From contig OY282519.1 of NCBI GenBank assembly GCA_958296405.1, forward strand, positions 2,030,132-2,094,131: 64,000 nt of DNA, given 5' to 3'. The notes under the pieces were generated by a model, which did not search any database, was not told where the DNA came from, and saw only the letters and a program-made list of their open reading frames with translations. The DNA comes from an uncultured Pseudomonadales bacterium (GTDB lineage: Bacteria > Pseudomonadota > Gammaproteobacteria > Pseudomonadales > Azotimanducaceae). Shown one piece after another: positions 24,837-33,869 of this stretch (its first letter is position 1; each line of letters starts with the position of its first letter). The position numbers and the translations under genes were made by a program.

Positions 24837-27515
24837 TCAAGCGCCCTTTGGCGTCCGGCGCGGGCTCGGCTTCTTCCGCGCCCGTGAAGAACCCGTTTTG
24901 GCGGCGCTCTCTTGCCACGCGCCATCCTTGTGGACGGCGCGCCAAGCGGTGGGTTTGCCGTCGTGCTCGGATGTCACGAAGTGCTGGCCAGTCTTGCGGG
25001 AGAACCGGATCACCGCAGCGTTGCCGTCTGGGTCTGCCTCCGGGGCGGTGAGCAAGTGCTGGAACTTCGGGTCCAACTCGTTCGCATGCGGTTTGATCTC
25101 CCGCACCAGCGGCGCCCGTGTCTCGCGGTGCTTTGGAAACTTGCTGGCGGCGAGGAAGATGCCGGCCGCGCCGTCGCGCAGCACGAAGTGGTCGTCCGCC
25201 TTGCTGCACGGGAGTTCAGGCATGGGAATCGGGTCTGCCTTGGGTGGTGCTGGCCGCCCGTCGCGGAGCAGTTTGCGGGTGTTCTTGCAGTCTGTGTTGG
25301 TGCAGCCGAAGTACTTGCCGAAGCGGCCAGACTTGAGCTGCATCTGCGCCCCGCAACGGTCGCACTCGATGGTTGGGCCATCGTAGCCCTTGATGCGGAA
25401 CTGGCCCGTCTCGATGGCGAAGCCGGCGCAGTCTGGGTTGTTCCCGCAAACGTGCAGCTTGCGCTCTGCGTCCACCAAGTAGGCGTTCATGGCGGTGTCG
25501 CAAAGCGGGCAGCGGCGCATTGAGCGCAGCCGGCGGCCCTCCGCCTCTTCATCTTCGGCGGCGGCCTCGTCGCCCGGAAGCAGGTTCTGCGTGTTGGTGC
25601 AGCGCTCCTTTGGGGGCAGCCCATAGCCGGAGCATCCTAGGAACACGCCGGTGGCGGCGGTGCGCACCTGCATGGGGCGGCCGCACTGCGCACACAGGAT
25701 GTCCGTGTTCGTGGGCGTGTTGGCGCGCATGCCTTCACCGGGGGCGGCGATTGCCTTGGCGAGCCGCTGGGTGAAGCCGCCGTAGAAGCCGTCTAGCACC
25801 GTTCGCCAAGGCCGTTCCCCGCCCGCGATCTGGTCCAGCTCGCGTTCCATCCCCGCGGTGAAGGAGTAATCCATGAGGTTCTCGAAACTCTCCACCAAGC
25901 GGTCGGTCACGAGTTCCCCGATCTTCTCGGCGCGGAAACGGCGGTTCTCCAGCGTCACATAGCCGCGTTCCTGAATGGTGGAGATGATGGCGGCGTAAGT
26001 GGAAGGCCGGCCGATGCCGCGCTTCTCCAACTCGCGCACCAAGCTCGCCTCGCCGTAGCGCGGCGGGGGCTTGGTGAAGTGTTGCGTCACCCCGGCATCC
26101 ACCAAACGCAGCGGTTCGCCAACGGTGAAGCCCGGCACTGCTTGGTCTTCCTCGCGCCGCGGGGGAGGGGGTTGCACCCGGGTGAAGCCGTCGAACTTCA
26201 CCACGCGCCCGCGCAGCCGCGCCTCAAAATCGCCCCCAGTGGCGGCCACGGTGGTCACCAGATACTCGGCCCGCGCCATCTGGCAGGCAATGAATTGCCG
26301 CCAGATCAGATCGTAGAGCCGTTGTTCGTCCCGGGGCAGCGCGCCGAGCTGTTCCGGCGCGGCGTGTGCGTCCGTCGGGCGAATGGCTTCGTGCGCTTCC
26401 TGCGCGGCGGCTTTGCTGGCGTACCGCTGTGGCGAACTGGGCAAGTAACGCTCGCCGTGTGCGCTCAGGATGTAGTCCCGCGCCGCGGAGATGGCCGGGC
26501 GAGCGAGGTTCGTGGAGTCTGTGCGCGTGTAGGTGACGCGGCCCGCTTCGTAGAGGCGTTGCGCCAGCGTCATGGTCTTGCGCACCGAAAAGCCTAAGCG
26601 GGTGGCCGCCGCCTGCTGCAGCGTGGAGGTGATGAATGGCGCGCCGGGCCGCACCGTCGTTGGCCGGTCTTCGCGCTTGGCAACGCTGAACGTGGCCTCG
26701 CGCAGGCGCTTGAGCGCGGCGTTCGCGTCGGCCTCGTTAGTGGGGCGGAACGCCTTGCCGCCATCTCGGGCCACCTTGAAGCGGTGCCCCGCCTCCGCTC
26801 CTGCCCGCGCCAAATCCACAAAGCCGTCCCAGAACTCTTCCGGCACAAAGGCGCGGACTTCGCGTTCGCGTTCGACGATGAGCCGCACGGCGACGGACTG
26901 AACGCGCCCGGCGGACAACCCCCGAGCCACCTTCGACCACAACAGCGGCGACAACTCGAAGCCGACCACCCGGTCCAAGAACCGGCGCGCTTGCTGGGCG
27001 TTCACCCGATCTTCGTCGATGCCGCCGGGGTTCTCGAACGCTTCCTGAATCGCGCCGCGCGTGATCTCGTTGAACACCACGCGCCGAAACCGGCTTGGGT
27101 CGCCGCCGATCACCTGTTGCAGATGCCAAGCGATGGCCTCGCCTTCCCGGTCCAAGTCCGTGGCGAGATACACCCGCTCGGCGCGCTCGGCGAAGCGCTT
27201 GAGCTCGGCGACGACTTTCTCCTTGCCGGGCAGCACTTGATACTGCGCCGCCCAGCCGTTGTCCGGGTCCACGCCCATGCGCCGCACTAGCTGTTCGCGT
27301 GCCCGCCGGCGCCTGTGGCTGGCCTTTTCTTCCGGTGGGAGCTTGCGCGTCTTGGCCGCGGCTTGGGCGCGTTCCTTCGCGTCCGTGCGGGCACCGCCGC
27401 CGACCGGCAGATCCCGCACATGCCCGACGCTCGACTTGACGACGTAGTCCTTGCCGAGATAGCGGTTGATGGTGCGCGCCTTGGCTGGCGATTCCACGAT
27501 CACGAGTGAGGTCAA
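24837..27515 (-). CDS. topA: DNA topoisomerase I
   Basis: This 892-aa type IA topoisomerase relaxes negative supercoils. The Toprim domain opens it ([45 protein letters not shown]). The active-site Tyr is in [13 protein letters not shown] near residue 329. [21 protein letters not shown] lies near 510. Three C-terminal zinc-ribbon-like motifs follow: CAQCG...C...C near 625, CPLCD...C...C near 690 and CDRCG...C...C near 735. After these come topoisomerase C-repeat-like segments and a basic tail. The start is TTG at 27515 with AGGAG seven bases before it; no ATG fits better. The position next to lexA is shared with Pseudomonas. Confidence 0.96.
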   Translation of the reverse strand: MTSLVIVESPAKARTINRYLGKDYVVKSSVGHVRDLPVGGGARTDAKERAQAAAKTRKLPPEEKASHRRRRAREQLVRRMGVDPDNGWAAQYQVLPGKEKVVAELKRFAERAERVYLATDLDREGEAIAWHLQQVIGGDPSRFRRVVFNEITRGAIQEAFENPGGIDEDRVNAQQARRFLDRVVGFELSPLLWSKVARGLSAGRVQSVAVRLIVEREREVRAFVPEEFWDGFVDLARAGAEAGHRFKVARDGGKAFRPTNEADANAALKRLREATFSVAKREDRPTTVRPGAPFITSTLQQAAATRLGFSVRKTMTLAQRLYEAGRVTYTRTDSTNLARPAISAARDYILSAHGERYLPSSPQRYASKAAAQEAHEAIRPTDAHAAPEQLGALPRDEQRLYDLIWRQFIACQMARAEYLVTTVAATGGDFEARLRGRVVKFDGFTRVQPPPPRREEDQAVPGFTVGEPLRLVDAGVTQHFTKPPPRYGEASLVRELEKRGIGRPSTYAAIISTIQERGYVTLENRRFRAEKIGELVTDRLVESFENLMDYSFTAGMERELDQIAGGERPWRTVLDGFYGGFTQRLAKAIAAPGEGMRANTPTNTDILCAQCGRPMQVRTAATGVFLGCSGYGLPPKERCTNTQNLLPGDEAAAEDEEAEGRRLRSMRRCPLCDTAMNAYLVDAERKLHVCGNNPDCAGFAIETGQFRIKGYDGPTIECDRCGAQMQLKSGRFGKYFGCTNTDCKNTRKLLRDGRPAPPKADPIPMPELPCSKADDHFVLRDGAAGIFLAASKFPKHRETRAPLVREIKPHANELDPKFQHLLTAPEADPDGNAAVIRFSRKTGQHFVTSEHDGKPTAWRAVHKDGAWQESAAKTGSSRARKKPSPRRTPKGA

Positions 27516-27670
27516 CAGGCGTCTCCTGCACGAGGGGCACGGCTCCCGAGGCGGGGCCGCGGAGCGTGCGGTTTATATATCACGGCCATCGATGTGCGAA
27601 AGTGGATTGTTCGTGGATGCCGGCATAGGCCGACAGATGTTGCGTTGCGCGTCTATGTTGCGTTGCGCAT

Positions 27671-28231
27671 CTAACCCTCGCGTTCGCCCGCCGCTTGCTG
27701 CAGGGCGCCAATGGCGCGCAGGCGCTGCGCGATGTCGTCCACGGCAGCGTCACCCGATTTCGCGGCCACGTCTTCGGCCCAATGCCAACTCGCTGCCGCC
27801 GGCGTCGCCTCAATGGCCAGCACCGGCGTCGCCGTGTCCACCAACGCCTGCGCCACTGCATGCCAATAGGCGTCCGCGTCGCTTGGCAGCCGCTCGGCGC
27901 GCCGCCGCGGATGCGGCGCCCAGCCCTCGACGGGGCTCTCCGCGGCTTGGCCGCGAATCAGGAACCAACTTGGCGCCGCTTCGTTCCCTGGCGGCATCGG
28001 CAGGCGATACGCCGCGCACGGTTGCGCGGCGTCGCGACTGGCGCCGCCGGCGCTCACCCGGTCCTCGGGCTTCGGCGCAAGCAGCGGCACCCGCACCAGT
28101 TCCACCGCCATGCCATGCCGGCGCGCCGCTTCCCGGAGCCTTGCGAGCCGGCGATCGCGTCGCGACGGCAGTATCCACAAGATCGGGCCAAAGGCGACCA
28201 ACAGCCCCAAAGCGACGATGAGCCAGACCAC
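27671..28231 (-). CDS. Hypothetical membrane-anchored protein upstream of topA
   Basis: This 186-aa protein has a single N-terminal membrane segment (MVWLIVALGLLVAFGPILWIL), a basic stretch RRDRRLARLREAARRHG, and a soluble domain with YRLPMP, WFLIRG and GWAPHPRRR segments. N-in topology with a periplasmic or cytoplasmic tail cannot be decided. Small proteins of this layout are common beside topA in Gammaproteobacteria, without known function. The start is GTG at 28231 with GGAGG nine bases before it. It is on the same strand as topA, 155 bases upstream. No catalytic motif is seen. Confidence 0.7.
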   Translation of the reverse strand: MVWLIVALGLLVAFGPILWILPSRRDRRLARLREAARRHGMAVELVRVPLLAPKPEDRVSAGGASRDAAQPCAAYRLPMPPGNEAAPSWFLIRGQAAESPVEGWAPHPRRRAERLPSDADAYWHAVAQALVDTATPVLAIEATPAAASWHWAEDVAAKSGDAAVDDIAQRLRAIGALQQAAGEREG

Positions 28232-28382
28232 TTGATGCCCTCCTGCGCCCGGCGCTTGGGCGCTCTGCGCTCGCCGGTTGGATCGATCTTTGCGTCAAGG
28301 CAATCGCGTGCGCGCGGCTCTCACTTGTGGGCTGGGCGCTAGGCCTCGATTCGCTCTGCCATCATCGCGCGCCGCAGGCATA

Positions 28383-28411
28383 TTGAGACAGGCTCGCATT
28401 GTGTGTATGGT
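28383..28411 (+). promoter_or_regulatory. Promoter of the universal stress protein operon
   Basis: TTGAGA (28383-28388), a 17-base spacer and TATGGT (28406-28411) give a plausible sigma-70 promoter 25 bases before the ATG at 28436. The 204-base gap otherwise shows nothing recognisable. Confidence 0.5.
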
Positions 28412-28435
28412 CGGCGCAAATCGGGCTGCAGGGCA

Positions 28436-28897
28436 ATGCCTTTGGCCGCGTACCGACGCATCCTGCTCGCGGTCGATCTCACGGAGGAGTCCGGCGCGGT
28501 CGCCGAACGCGCCGCGGCATTGGCCAAGTCGTTTGACGCGCAGCTCCATGTCATTCACGTCATCGAGCCCTTGAGCCTCGCCTACGGCGCGGACTTTCCG
28601 ATGGACCTTTCTGTGGTGCAAGAACAGATACAGGCTCAAGCCGAGTCTCACTTGGCTGAGTTCTGCGCCGGCGTGGGCGTGCCGGCGCACCGGCGCCACC
28701 TGATCTTTGGGCGGCCGGAAACCGAGATTCACCGCATCGCGGAACAGGACGACATGGACGTCATCGTCGTGGGCAGCCACGGCCGTCACGGGCTAGCGCT
28801 GCTGATGGGCTCCACGGCAGGCGGGGTGCTGCACGGCGCGACCTGCGACGTCCTCGCAGTGCGCGTCGGCCCCGGCGCCCATCAAACGGGAGGTTGA
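28436..28897 (+). CDS. Universal stress protein, UspA family
   Basis: This 153-aa single-domain Usp has AAYRRILLAVDLTEESGAV at the N-terminus, a central LHVIHVIEP strand, and the ATP-binding signature VVGSHGRHGLALLMGSTAGGVLHGATCDVLAVR (split here only by reading, Gly-2x-Gly-9x-Gly type) near residue 112. Such proteins are dimeric and respond to stress or energy state; the partner is unknown. The stop overlaps the start of the slt gene (TTGA), so the transglycosylase is coupled to it, an uncommon pairing. The ATG has AGGG only three bases upstream, which is close. Confidence 0.88.
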   Translation: MPLAAYRRILLAVDLTEESGAVAERAAALAKSFDAQLHVIHVIEPLSLAYGADFPMDLSVVQEQIQAQAESHLAEFCAGVGVPAHRRHLIFGRPETEIHRIAEQDDMDVIVVGSHGRHGLALLMGSTAGGVLHGATCDVLAVRVGPGAHQTGG

Positions 28898-30813
28898 CTG
28901 GCATCCGACCTTTCCGGTGGGTCAGCGGTGGCGCGTCGTGCATCCTCTTCGCCCTCGTTGGCGCAGGGGCGCCGGCGGAGCTCGACCTGTATCAGGCGCG
29001 GGACGATTACCGGCGCGCCGTCGCGGCCCTAGAGGTCGGCCGCGTGCGCGAGTTCCGCCGCGCCTTGCAGACCCTTGATGGCTACGCGCTGCACCCGTAC
29101 CTCGTCTACTACGACGGCCGGTCGCGGGTGAACCATATGGATGCCGACGAGGCCGCGGCGCTGCGCGCGGAACTGCTCGACACGCCGTTGGGCGAGCGCC
29201 TGTACACCGCTTGGCTGCTCGCGCAGGCGCGCCGCGGCCGCTGGCAGACCTACCGCGACCACTACGTTGCGCAGCGCCGCGCAGACGCGCAGTGCTACCA
29301 CGCGCGCGCCCTGTACCGCACCGGCGAACGCGAGGAAGCGTTGATGCGCGCGGCGGAGCTGTGGCGGGTTGGCGAGTCGCAGCCGAAGGCGTGCGACCCG
29401 CTGTTCTCGGTGTGGATGGCGCAAGGGGCGCCGGGGGAGGGGCTGGCCTGGGAACGCTTGGGCCTCGCCATCGATAACAACGAACGGCAGCTCGCCCGCT
29501 ATCTGCTGCGCTTCTTCAAGGGCGCTGCGGCCACCGCGGCGCGCGCCTACTACGATGGCCATGTGAACCCCAGCGTCGTGCGCCAGCCAAGGCGTTTCCC
29601 AGACACGGAACGTGGCCACGAGGCGTTGGCGCATGCCCTCACGAAGTACGCCGGGCGGGAAGCGGAGCGGGCGGCGGAGCTGTGGGCGGACTATCGGGAG
29701 CGCTTGAGCTTCTCCGACGGCATGCGCGCCTACTTGGAGGAGCAGATCACCTTAGCGCTGGCGCGCGAGGGTGAGTTTCCGGTCACCTCCGCGCCGCCGG
29801 AGACGCACTCCATGGCGTTCATCGACGGCATGGCGCAGGCGAGCGTCATCCACCGCGAATGGGGCCGCGCGTTGCCTTGGATCGAGGCCATGTCCGCGGC
29901 GAACCGGCAGACGCATCGCTGGCGCTACTGGCTGGGCCGCGCACTCGTTGAGACCGGTGCCCAGGCGCAAGGCGAGGCAGTGTTGGCGGCGCTGGCAACG
30001 GAGCGCGATTACTACAGCTTCCTCGCCGCCAACCTCTTGGGCCGTGAGCCGGCCTTGAACGAACGCGCCACCCGCGCCGCCGCCGCGGTGCATCGGCGCG
30101 TGCGCGCGCATTCGGCCGTGGTGCGCATGATCGAGCTCTACGCCGTGCAGGACCTCGTCAACGCAAGGCGCGAGTGGAATCGCATCTACGACCAACTGCC
30201 ACCGGCCGAGCGCGGTGCGCTGGTGGAAATCGCTTCGGACATCGGATGGATCGATCAGGCGATCCTCGGCGCGAGCCGCGCTGAACTCAAAGACCGGTTG
30301 GCGCTGCGCTTCCCCACGCCGTTCTTCGACCTCTACAAACGCAGTGCTGTGGAGACCAACCTGCCGGTGTGGTTCTTGCTGGGCATTTCGCGTCAAGAGA
30401 GCGCGTTGAATCCGAACGCTCGCTCGCCGGCCGGGGCGCGGGGTTTGATGCAGCTCATGCCGGCCACCGCCCGTGCCACCGCGAAGGCGGCGCGGCTGCC
30501 GCGGCCGGAACTCGCGATGCTGTACGACCCGGCCACCAATGTGCGCTTGGGCAGCCACCACATGGCGCACTTGATGAAGCGCTACGACAATCACCGCGCC
30601 CTCTCGGCGGCGGCCTACAACGCCGGCGAGAGCCGCGTGAATCGCTGGCTCCGGGAGCGCGGCGACATGGCAACGGACGTGTGGATCGAGACGATTCCGT
30701 TCGCGGAAACACGCGGCTACGTCAAAGGCGTGCTGGCCTTCAGCTTGGTTTACGCGCAGCGCTTGGGCCACCCGGAGCCGTTGCTCGGCGAGCATGAGCG
30801 GCGCGTGCCGTGA
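28894..30813 (+). CDS. slt: Soluble lytic murein transglycosylase (Slt70 type)
   Basis: This 639-aa protein has a short N-terminal hydrophobic segment (CILFALVGAGAPA), a likely signal for the periplasm. A long alpha-superhelical U/L domain spans about residues 40-470. The C-terminal goose-type lysozyme domain shows SRQESALNPNARSPAGARGLMQ with the catalytic Glu near 503, AAYNAGESRVNRWL and ETRGYVKGVL. It cleaves peptidoglycan glycan strands to 1,6-anhydromuropeptides. The TTG start overlaps the Usp stop and follows GGGAGG closely. Its own stop overlaps the tatD start, so three genes form an overlapping operon. Confidence 0.92.
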   Translation: MTGIRPFRWVSGGASCILFALVGAGAPAELDLYQARDDYRRAVAALEVGRVREFRRALQTLDGYALHPYLVYYDGRSRVNHMDADEAAALRAELLDTPLGERLYTAWLLAQARRGRWQTYRDHYVAQRRADAQCYHARALYRTGEREEALMRAAELWRVGESQPKACDPLFSVWMAQGAPGEGLAWERLGLAIDNNERQLARYLLRFFKGAAATAARAYYDGHVNPSVVRQPRRFPDTERGHEALAHALTKYAGREAERAAELWADYRERLSFSDGMRAYLEEQITLALAREGEFPVTSAPPETHSMAFIDGMAQASVIHREWGRALPWIEAMSAANRQTHRWRYWLGRALVETGAQAQGEAVLAALATERDYYSFLAANLLGREPALNERATRAAAAVHRRVRAHSAVVRMIELYAVQDLVNARREWNRIYDQLPPAERGALVEIASDIGWIDQAILGASRAELKDRLALRFPTPFFDLYKRSAVETNLPVWFLLGISRQESALNPNARSPAGARGLMQLMPATARATAKAARLPRPELAMLYDPATNVRLGSHHMAHLMKRYDNHRALSAAAYNAGESRVNRWLRERGDMATDVWIETIPFAETRGYVKGVLAFSLVYAQRLGHPEPLLGEHERRVP

Positions 30814-31649
30814 TCGACGTCGGCGCCAACCTCACCAACGCCGCGTTCGACGCCGACCGCGATGCGGTGATCGCGCGGGCGCGGGCCGCCGGCGTTGATG
30901 GCATCGTGGTGACTGGAACGAGCGTGGCGGACTCACGCGCCGCAGCGCGCCTAGTGGCGGGGCGCGACGGGCTTTGGCATACGGCGGGCGTGCATCCGCA
31001 TGATGCGAAGTCCTGTGCGCCGGGCTGGTTGGACGAACTGGAGAGGCTGCTCAAAGGCGCAGCGGCGGTGGCCGTGGGCGAGGCGGGGCTGGACTTCCAC
31101 CGCAACTATTCGCCGCCGGCAGAGCAGCGAGCAGTGTTCGCGGCCCAAGCCGAGCTTGCCGCGGCGCTCGGCTTGCCGCTCTTCGTGCATGACCGCGAGT
31201 CCAACGGCGAGACGGCGCGCATCCTCAAAGCGAGCGGCATCGCGCCGGAACAAGTGTTGATCCACTGCTTCACCGGCACCCGTGAGGATTTGGAGGCGTG
31301 GCTGGAAGCCGGCTACCATGTCGGGGTCACCGGCTGGATCTGCGATGTGCGGCGCGGCGCTGCGGTGCGCGATCTCACGCCGCTCATTCCCGACGATCGT
31401 TTGGTCATCGAAACCGATGCGCCATTCCTCTTGCCGCGCGCGGCAAAGGCGGCGTCAGACGCGCCGCGTCCACAGGGGCGCCGCAACGAGCCTGGCTTCT
31501 TGCCGTGGGTGGCGGAAGAGTTAGCGCGGGTGCGCCGGACGACCGTGGCGCACATTGCTGCGCTCACCAGCGCCAATGCGCGGCGCTTCTTCCGCCTGCC
31601 GCCTGCGCCGGCTGACGCGGTGGCGGCTGGCGAGGGGGCGGGGGGTTGA
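30810..31649 (+). CDS. tatD: TatD-family metal-dependent hydrolase (DNase)
   Basis: This 279-aa TIM-barrel hydrolase starts IDVGANLTNAAFD and has TAGVHPHDAKS, VGEAGLDFHRNYSP, LFVHDRES, IHCFTGTRED and VIETDAPFLLP. The His, Glu and Asp metal ligands are in expected order. It is a two-metal 3'-5' exonuclease with suggested roles in DNA repair and nucleic-acid turnover; despite its name it is not needed for Tat export. The length is slightly above the common 260. The GTG start overlaps the slt stop by four bases. Confidence 0.93.
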   Translation: MIDVGANLTNAAFDADRDAVIARARAAGVDGIVVTGTSVADSRAAARLVAGRDGLWHTAGVHPHDAKSCAPGWLDELERLLKGAAAVAVGEAGLDFHRNYSPPAEQRAVFAAQAELAAALGLPLFVHDRESNGETARILKASGIAPEQVLIHCFTGTREDLEAWLEAGYHVGVTGWICDVRRGAAVRDLTPLIPDDRLVIETDAPFLLPRAAKAASDAPRPQGRRNEPGFLPWVAEELARVRRTTVAHIAALTSANARRFFRLPPAPADAVAAGEGAGG

Positions 31650-31722
31650 TTGGGCTGCGGTCATCCGCCGGCTGCGCGTGGCTGGACAGAGCCCGTGCCT
31701 GTTTGCGTTGGCGCCGGGGCCG

Positions 31723-31980
31723 CTACGTGTCGGCAAACAACCGCATGACGTCGCCGGCGTCGAACGGCCACGCCAGTTCGCGACTGCCAAGGGCGAGCAC
31801 TGGCACGCGGTCGCCATACCGGCGCAGGAGGTCGTCGTCGAACGCCACTTCTTGGGCAACGAGCGTGAGCGGCGGCGCTTGGGGCAGCGCGGCGAGGAGG
31901 TCCAACGCTGCCTCGCAAGCGGAGCAGGCGGTGGTGGTGTAAAGGATCGGATGGGCGGGCACGGGCAAGAGGTTATCCAT
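31723..31980 (-). CDS. Glutaredoxin-like (DUF836) thiol protein
   Basis: This 85-aa thioredoxin-fold protein starts MDNLLPVPAHPILYTTTACSACEAA. It has a CxxC-type redox site (Cys-Ser-Ala-Cys) near residues 19-22, the cis-Pro strand DRVPVLALG near 58 and ends ELAWPFDAGDVMRLF. These match the DUF836 glutaredoxin-like group of Gammaproteobacteria. It probably works in the cytoplasm on an unknown thiol partner. Its start region is divergent from, and slightly overlaps, the proposed start of the C39-like peptidase gene. Confidence 0.82.
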   Translation of the reverse strand: MDNLLPVPAHPILYTTTACSACEAALDLLAALPQAPPLTLVAQEVAFDDDLLRRYGDRVPVLALGSRELAWPFDAGDVMRLFADT

Positions 31981-32940
31981 CGCGCCGCTTTCGCGCCAGC
32001 GCAGCGCGGCTGGCGCTATCCGTTGCCTGTGGACGCAGCCCTCGCATGGCGGCGCAGCGGCGCCGAGTGGGTGGCGCAAGTTGAGTTGCCGTCGCTGCCG
32101 GCGGGGCACTTGGTGGTGCCGAGCTTCTCCGCCGTCGGCAGCCCCGGCTGGCGTTGCGCGCTGCTGCATGGAACGGGGCGCGCCGTCACTGCGGCGGTTG
32201 GCCGCCCGGCGGCGCAGGGGGCGACGCCACCGCACACCGACGCGGTGGAGACATTGGTGGATTGCTTCGCGGCGCGCGCCGCGCTCGTTGCGCCGCGCCT
32301 CGAGTTCTGCGTCGCCGCCGCCGCGGCGCCAACGGACTACTTGGCGGTGGTGAGCGCTCGGCCGCTGCGCGTTGCCATCCCTCCACCGCCGCCGGCGTCG
32401 CCGGGCCAGATTGCCGTGCCGTGTAGGACGCAAATGGCTGCGGCGAGTAACATTCGTGGGCGCATCTGCGCTCCGACTTGCGTGTCGATGGCGCTCTCGC
32501 AGCTTGGCATCGGCCACGAGTTCGGCCAATTGCTCGCCCGCAGCTACCATGGCCCGACGCGCATGTTTGGCGTTTGGCCGCAGAATCTTTGGGCCGCGAG
32601 CCGCTGGGCCTTAGGCGCAGTGGAGACCGCGGTGGATTGGGCCGCGGCGGGTTTGGCCTTGGCGGCCGGACATCCGCTGGTGGCGAGCATCGGGTTTCCG
32701 AAGGGCGGGCTCGACGGCAGCCCGTTGCCGGGCACCGCCGGGCATCTGGTCATCGTGCGCGGCATCGAGAATAATCGCGTTCTTGCGAACGACCCGGCGG
32801 CGGATGCCGCGGCGCGGGTGCCACGCAGTTACGACATCGATCAGTTCGCTGCCGCTTGGCTTGCCAACCGGGGTGTTTTCTACCTCTTTGCGCGCCCTTT
32901 GCAGGGTGGCGCGGGGCGTCTGGGCAAAGGTGAAGCTTAG
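31951..32940 (+). CDS. C39-like cysteine peptidase (standalone, Peptidase_C39_2 type)
   Basis: This protein of ~329 aa has a beta-rich N-terminal region and a C-terminal papain-like domain. GRICAPTCVSMALSQLGI near residue 175 carries the likely catalytic Cys, and PGTAGHLVIVRGIENNRVLANDPAA near 265 carries the His and Asp. This is the C39_2 layout, without an ABC transporter. No signal peptide is seen at the chosen ATG (31951, AAAGGA before it). The start is uncertain, and GTG near 32027 would avoid overlap with the divergent glutaredoxin-like gene. The peptide substrate is unknown. A link to the GG-type precursor at 10.6 kb is possible but unsupported by position. Confidence 0.72.
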   Translation: MGGHGQEVIHRAAFAPAQRGWRYPLPVDAALAWRRSGAEWVAQVELPSLPAGHLVVPSFSAVGSPGWRCALLHGTGRAVTAAVGRPAAQGATPPHTDAVETLVDCFAARAALVAPRLEFCVAAAAAPTDYLAVVSARPLRVAIPPPPPASPGQIAVPCRTQMAAASNIRGRICAPTCVSMALSQLGIGHEFGQLLARSYHGPTRMFGVWPQNLWAASRWALGAVETAVDWAAAGLALAAGHPLVASIGFPKGGLDGSPLPGTAGHLVIVRGIENNRVLANDPAADAAARVPRSYDIDQFAAAWLANRGVFYLFARPLQGGAGRLGKGEA

Positions 32941-33319
32941 AGACATCGGAGCAGGCGTCATTGCCGCGGCGGTTGTGTCGACGCTTGGCGTGGCGGCTGG
33001 GAATGCGGCCAGCGATGCCGCGGCGCGGCCCCGCCCTCGCCTCGGGGGACACTGGCGGGGTTTCTGGTGGGGGTGTCGGTATGGCTTGCGGCTCATGCTG
33101 GTGACCATTGGCGTCGCCTGCGTGACCTTTGGCGTGGCGTATTGGCACCACAATGACTTCGCCTTCCGCGGCCTTTGGTTCGAAGACGGCCTTGCGCTGC
33201 ATCCGCTGCATTTGGTGGCCATCGGCATTGCCGTCGTGCCTCCGGCCATCTGGGATGTGTTCGTGATGGAAGCAGCGCATGGGCAGCGGTCGTCATCGGA
33301 GCGCCCCGCTGGTGAATGA
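32930..33319 (+). CDS. Hypothetical membrane protein, two helices
   Basis: This 129-aa protein has two likely membrane segments: IGAGVIAAAVVSTLGVAAGNAA near residue 5 and LRLMLVTIGVACVTFGVAYW near 55. Between them is a proline/arginine-rich loop, and after them comes ALHPLHLVAIGIAVVPPAIWDVF, perhaps a third segment. The GTG start overlaps the end of the C39-like gene and its stop overlaps the next gene by about 40 bases, which supports membership in the operon. I do not recognise the family. Confidence 0.6.
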   Translation: MKLRDIGAGVIAAAVVSTLGVAAGNAASDAAARPRPRLGGHWRGFWWGCRYGLRLMLVTIGVACVTFGVAYWHHNDFAFRGLWFEDGLALHPLHLVAIGIAVVPPAIWDVFVMEAAHGQRSSSERPAGE

Positions 33320-33869
33320 CGCGCGCATCTACCTGCGCCATGTGCGCAAGAGCGATCAGGCGGAGGTGGTGGCCCTTGCCGTTGCTGCGCGCCCTCTGCA
33401 CGAGCCTTGGATTGCGCCGCCGCGCACGGTGCGCACGTTCAACCAATACTACGCGCGCACGCTCCGAGACGACCATGAGGGCGTGCTGGTGTGCCTGCGG
33501 GGCGACGATCGGATCGCCGGCGTCATCAATGTCAACAACATTGCCCGCGGCGCGGCCTTGAGCGCGACGCTCGGCTACTACGCCGACATCGAGTGCGCCG
33601 GGCAGGGGTACATGGCCGAAGGGCTGCGGCTGATGAAGGAATACGCCTTCGGCGAGCTGGGGCTGCACCGCATCGAGGCGAACATTCAGCCGGACAACCA
33701 TCGTTCCATCGCCTTGGTGAGGCGCTGCGGATTCACGCTGGAGGGCGTCGCCAAAGCGTTCCTCTTCATCGACGGCGCTTGGCGCGACCATGAGCGCTGG
33801 GCCGCGTTCGACCCACGCGCGACGCTGGCGCGGGAGGGTGGCCTGCGGCGCCGCTCCTTGGTGCAGTGA
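33279..33869 (+). CDS. GNAT N-acetyltransferase (RimJ/RimL type)
   Basis: This 196-aa protein has a leader of about 12 residues and then the GNAT fold: IYLRHVRKSDQAEVV, an acceptor-region loop, GVINVNNIARG, ATLGYYADIECAGQGYMAEGL (acetyl-CoA binding pyrophosphate loop) near residue 105 and HRIEANIQPDNHRSIALVRRCGF near 130. This is the pattern of RimJ/RimL/SpeG-like enzymes, which acetylate protein N-termini or small amines. ATG at 33279 overlaps the previous gene; starting further in would cut the first strand. Confidence 0.88.
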   Translation: MGSGRHRSAPLVNDARIYLRHVRKSDQAEVVALAVAARPLHEPWIAPPRTVRTFNQYYARTLRDDHEGVLVCLRGDDRIAGVINVNNIARGAALSATLGYYADIECAGQGYMAEGLRLMKEYAFGELGLHRIEANIQPDNHRSIALVRRCGFTLEGVAKAFLFIDGAWRDHERWAAFDPRATLAREGGLRRRSLVQ

